Shown: positions 60,401-64,000 of the stretch, in pieces | Numbering within the stretch: the stretch's first letter is position 1 | How the letters are laid out: every line of letters begins with the position of its first letter | Assembly (NCBI GenBank): GCA_020746105.1 | Contig: CM036633.1 | Coordinates: 8,168,501 to 8,232,500, forward strand | DNA from: Trogon surrucura | Taxonomy: Eukaryota > Chordata > Aves > Trogoniformes > Trogonidae | Length of the DNA: 64,000 nucleotides | Direction: 5' to 3' | Made by a program: the position numbers and the translations under genes | The notes under the pieces: model-generated | The model's database searches: none | Seen by the model: the letters and a program-made list of their open reading frames with translations, nothing else | What the model was told of the DNA's origin: nothing

Positions 60401-63204
60401 CCTGATATAAGCCTCTCACACTGACGAAATGCACAGTATTTCCTCATACTACCAGGTAATAAAATGGTAGTTCAAGTAGAAAGGAATGTTAATGGGAAGA
60501 ACAATAAATGATATTAGCAACAGTTCAGCATTGCTGTAATGAGAAATGCTGGGTAAACAGCACAGCACTTCTTCAAATTGCGTTGTTTCATATTTCTAAA
60601 GCACTTTTAAGATCAAGCATACTACATTAAGTCCTCCAAGACAAATTTATCTCCTATTTGAAAAGGAAAGTACACAAGTGATCTATCATAGCTGCACAAG
60701 GAGTCTGAATTCTTAAATCTTGGCTACAATCTCATCTCTCCAAGAACCAGCTGTACCATTTCTTGCATATTTCTACTGCATCCAAGAATAATAGTTACCA
60801 TCCAGCACATTTTTCCACATGCTAGTATTGGAAACCATTTATGAGGCTACCTTGAAGCTGATTATTCCTCTCTAACATTACCACATGCAGCTACTACATA
60901 GTAGTATCTCAATATTGATCCTTGCATTGCAAGGAACATGTTCATCAAAAGTAATTCAGCCAAGTCTGAAACTAGAATGTCACGGCTAGTCTTACAATAA
61001 AAAGAAAACTTCAAAGGGGTGTTTAGCAGCAGTCTAAATCTTTCTCCTGTTGGTATAACACGGAGAGGAGGATTTCCAATTGATTACTTATGAAAACCCA
61101 AAAAAATCTTTTTATCTGCAACCATAGATGAATTTCAAGTTCATAAAATAACTGAAGTCTAACACCTTGTTAAGAGCTCATCACCTTGAGAAAAGTAAAG
61201 TACTGCTGGCATTTAAAGGACAGCTGTTACTGCATGGCATTTAACAGCTGCATTCCTTCCTCAAGGCAGCAGCAGTAGGGAAAGTTACAGTCTGCCTTTA
61301 TGATTAGTTTCCTCGTTTAGGAAAACTGCTGGTGGTAGGGATTACAGTGATCTCTAGCAATAGTGTTGCTGACCTGCATGAGTGTGCATTTTAGTCTTAT
61401 TCCCTTAGTGTGTCCCAGATTAGCTTCAGTACTGTGTCCCCACTGCACACTCAGTCCAGGTCAGCATTAGCATTAACCTATTCTTTCAGTTTTAGTCCAA
61501 CCTAAAGCACCCCATCAAGCTTACTTCATCCTCAGAGATATACGCATTCCCGAGGACACATTCCTCAGTCTTTGCTCTTGCAATAACCCACCCCCTTGAT
61601 TCTTAGCAGCTTTTACAAATTATCTCAGACATGGAAGTTCATTGGAACGCACAGAAGCATTAATGGATACTAATGGTCCAGCGGAAGAGTGGGTACGCCG
61701 GCTGCAAAAAGCACGTCCTGCCTCGGTGGCAGCATTCCCTACGCTCTGGCCAGCCCCAAGCTGAGGAGCAGTGCCGGAGATGCATCTGCAGCTTGTTCAG
61801 GTCAAAACCAGGCTAATTCTGTGGATGTGTATCTTACATGAAACAGTGTCCTCCAGATTGATTGTATCTTTGACCTCCTTAAAAATTACTCCTTCGGGAG
61901 ATAAAATTCACTATGAATCAAATAAAGCGGGTAGGGGGGAATTACATTCAACTGCAGTTTTTGAATGATTCTGCTGATATTTAATTTCCTCATACACAGT
62001 TTTGTTGCTTTTTACAATTTTTTGAGGTTGATCAGTCCTCTACTTCCAGTTTTGTTATACTAAAAGCATCATACAATGCAATGACCATCCTTTTTGCACT
62101 CTGTCTGCAATCCTTCAGATTTTGCTTCTCATTTTTCATAGTTAACTTATTCAAAATATTTGAAAAACTCAGCTGCGATACTAGAAAGTCACTTGCTCCC
62201 ACAACAATTCACATGTTAACGAGTCAGTAACTTGGAAGTCTCTCCGTTTCAGAGCTTTATGCACTGGATAGAAGTTCTGAAGTTAGAAAAAAAAATTAAT
62301 ATAGGCAAGACAAATTTTTAAAGCTTGTGCCATTTCAAGAATACCATACCAATTTCAGCATTCCTTTAGGCAAGGGGTGAGCCATCAGGTTCTGTGCAAA
62401 GTAAAGAACTTCCAGCTGCAAGACATTCAGACTCGAGTGCACAGATGAAGCAGACTGGGTTCTTTCAGCTGCATACCACTATTAAGACACTGTAATGCTC
62501 TTGTCAGTCTTTTTGTCACCTCCCCATAGCTACATGGGCAAGTATGAAAAGTACTGAACCATACAAAAAAAAATTAGTCATATATATGAAGGAAGGTACA
62601 GAACAGAAGTCATATGATCTGCCCCAAGGGCAGCAGTCACAAAGCCTTACACCGAAAGGCTAAACAAAACAAGTCTTTTGTCCCTAAGGTAAATGTTTAC
62701 AAGGGCTGCCAAGGCACTAGATATGGAAGAAAACATTTGGAAGTGAAATAGGTTCAAATTAAAACTTGAATATAATTATACCAAATACTTACAGTAACAG
62801 TGAAAACTTCCACATCAAAAGCAGCACTTGGCAAAGGCAACAGAGGATGATGAACCATCTCCCAGGCCTCATGACCTAAACTTTACTATGAGCACTCCGC
62901 AGGCAAGTGATACAAGGTTCATTATTTGCAGCTACTGTGGGAGTAAGCACATCACAGGTTAGTCAGCAGGACTGAAGGACAAAACATTTTGAACACTCCT
63001 GTACTTTGCACATGTAGAGATTTGCTCCAGAGGGGGAAAGAGGAAGCAAATGTTTAAGACTGCTAAGATAACAGCCTGCTCAGCTGCTCAAGAGAGGAAA
63101 AAAAAAGTATGAAGCCCATGTAATTTTCACACTAATTAGAGGATACTTTCTTCCCCATTTTTACTTATCCGACAAAGTACCTGAAAAAAGAGCCAAACAA
63201 ACAA
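57421..63204. other. Intergenic region upstream of BCAS4, no gene recognised
   Basis: AT-rich sequence with a 19-A run at 59716-59734 and a small GC-richer patch at about 61.68-61.80 kb. No ORF looks like a gene. Confidence 0.6.
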
Positions 63205-64000
63205 AACTTTTTTTTCTATTTCCATTTATTATTCCAGTTTGTAAAAATATAAGACTAATATACAACTACATCTAGCTTGATTTTTTAAAATCAACCTTCA
63301 TTCAGTGAGATACCAATGTACATTATACATTAAAGTTGTAAGAAAAATACTGATATTTGACATTTGAAACAAGTTCATTCATGTAAAAATCACATTCCAA
63401 GTAAAATTTAATTAGAAAATACATAATATTCACAAAAATACACATGTTAAAGACAGCTTGTGAGAATATTCTCCTAAATTTAATTCAGCTGTGGGGAAAA
63501 AAAAAAAAAGATTCACAGTTAGGCTTGACTTATCTAGTACCATAGCAGAACTTCAAAGTAAATGCATCTTAATTCTATTAAGAATTTGTTCTTTTTCCTA
63601 TTAAGGTGCACTTAAAACTCCAAGTTGCAAGTAAGGAATGACTTGTCCCCCCACTGTATATGTACACAACATATAACACTACTCAACAGAATTTTAGCTT
63701 CCCATTCCATTTTGAAATAATTTGGATATTTATAAATTAATTTATAAAATCTGGATTGAAAATACAATTTACACAGACAGGATACTTAATATACAAAGAT
63801 TACATTAATAGCAGCATAACATTGTCAATCATGCGTAGCATCCACTTTTGGATTTTTGTTTGTTGTGTTTTGTATTTTTTTAGCTAAAGATAAAATCTAT
63901 ATAAAATAGTCAAGCCTTTAAGTATTTTCTTCCAGGGAGAAAACTGTAAATATGTTAAAAATTTAGGAGGTAGTGAATGAAAGGCTAACAATACCAGCGT
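63205..64000 (-). other. Probable 3' UTR of the next minus-strand gene (PARD6B by synteny)
   Basis: A minus-strand AATAAA lies at 63230-63225. To its right (upstream in transcript sense) the sequence is uniformly AT-rich with TTTA/ATTTA motifs, without repeats or ORFs, as in a long vertebrate 3' UTR. In mammals PARD6B is the gene next to BCAS4 on this side and in the same direction. The gene body would lie beyond the window; the name is inference only. Confidence 0.4.

Overview
The window is vertebrate genomic DNA, most likely from a songbird and from the region homologous to human 20q13.13 (avian chromosome 20). Three things support this. Two multi-exon genes can be reconstructed as ADNP and BCAS4, which are also neighbours in mammals. 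CR1 LINE remains are present, including the typical avian ATTCTATGA-type 3' ends. A composite SINE with a tRNA-Ile-like head and a CR1-like tail matches the structure known from passerine TguSINE1, and an ERVL-type solo LTR is also of an avian type. Exons are small and introns large, and nothing bacterial, plasmid-like or CRISPR-like is present.

Layout. Positions 1-7583 are intron or 5' flank of ADNP; its promoter lies left of the window. ADNP (+ strand) has three coding exons (7589-7696, 9209-9301, 11222-14359) that join in phase to 1112 codons, followed by a 3' UTR to about 15.42 kb with two AATAAA signals. About 4 kb of AT-rich intergenic DNA separates it from BCAS4, which is on the - strand and converges on ADNP. 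BCAS4 has five coding exons (57089-56943, 51199-51128, 46149-46048, 43736-43602, 19995-19891), all joined in phase 0, giving 186 residues. Its first exon lies in a strong CpG island (about 56.34-57.42 kb). A second CpG island (about 50.75-51.35 kb) covers coding exon 2 and contains a perfect YY1-type motif. The 23.6-kb intron 4 holds two old CR1 copies in opposite orientation, another CR1 tail, a tRNA-derived SINE, an ERVL solo LTR with an almost intact 5-bp target duplication, and a promoter-like block near 31.5 kb. From 57.4 to 63.2 kb no gene is visible. The last 0.8 kb looks like the 3' UTR of a - strand gene, by synteny probably PARD6B.

Function. ADNP is a zinc-finger/homeodomain chromatin regulator. 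BCAS4 is a small coiled-coil protein related to BLOC-1/BORC-type subunits of lysosome-related trafficking. They are neighbours, not a pathway. The most notable observations are a Pro-to-Ser change inside the ADNP 'NAP' octapeptide that removes its SIP motif, the candidate cryptic promoter and first exon antisense to BCAS4 at 31.5 kb, and the second CpG-island promoter candidate at BCAS4 exon 2. I found no clear new multi-gene system.
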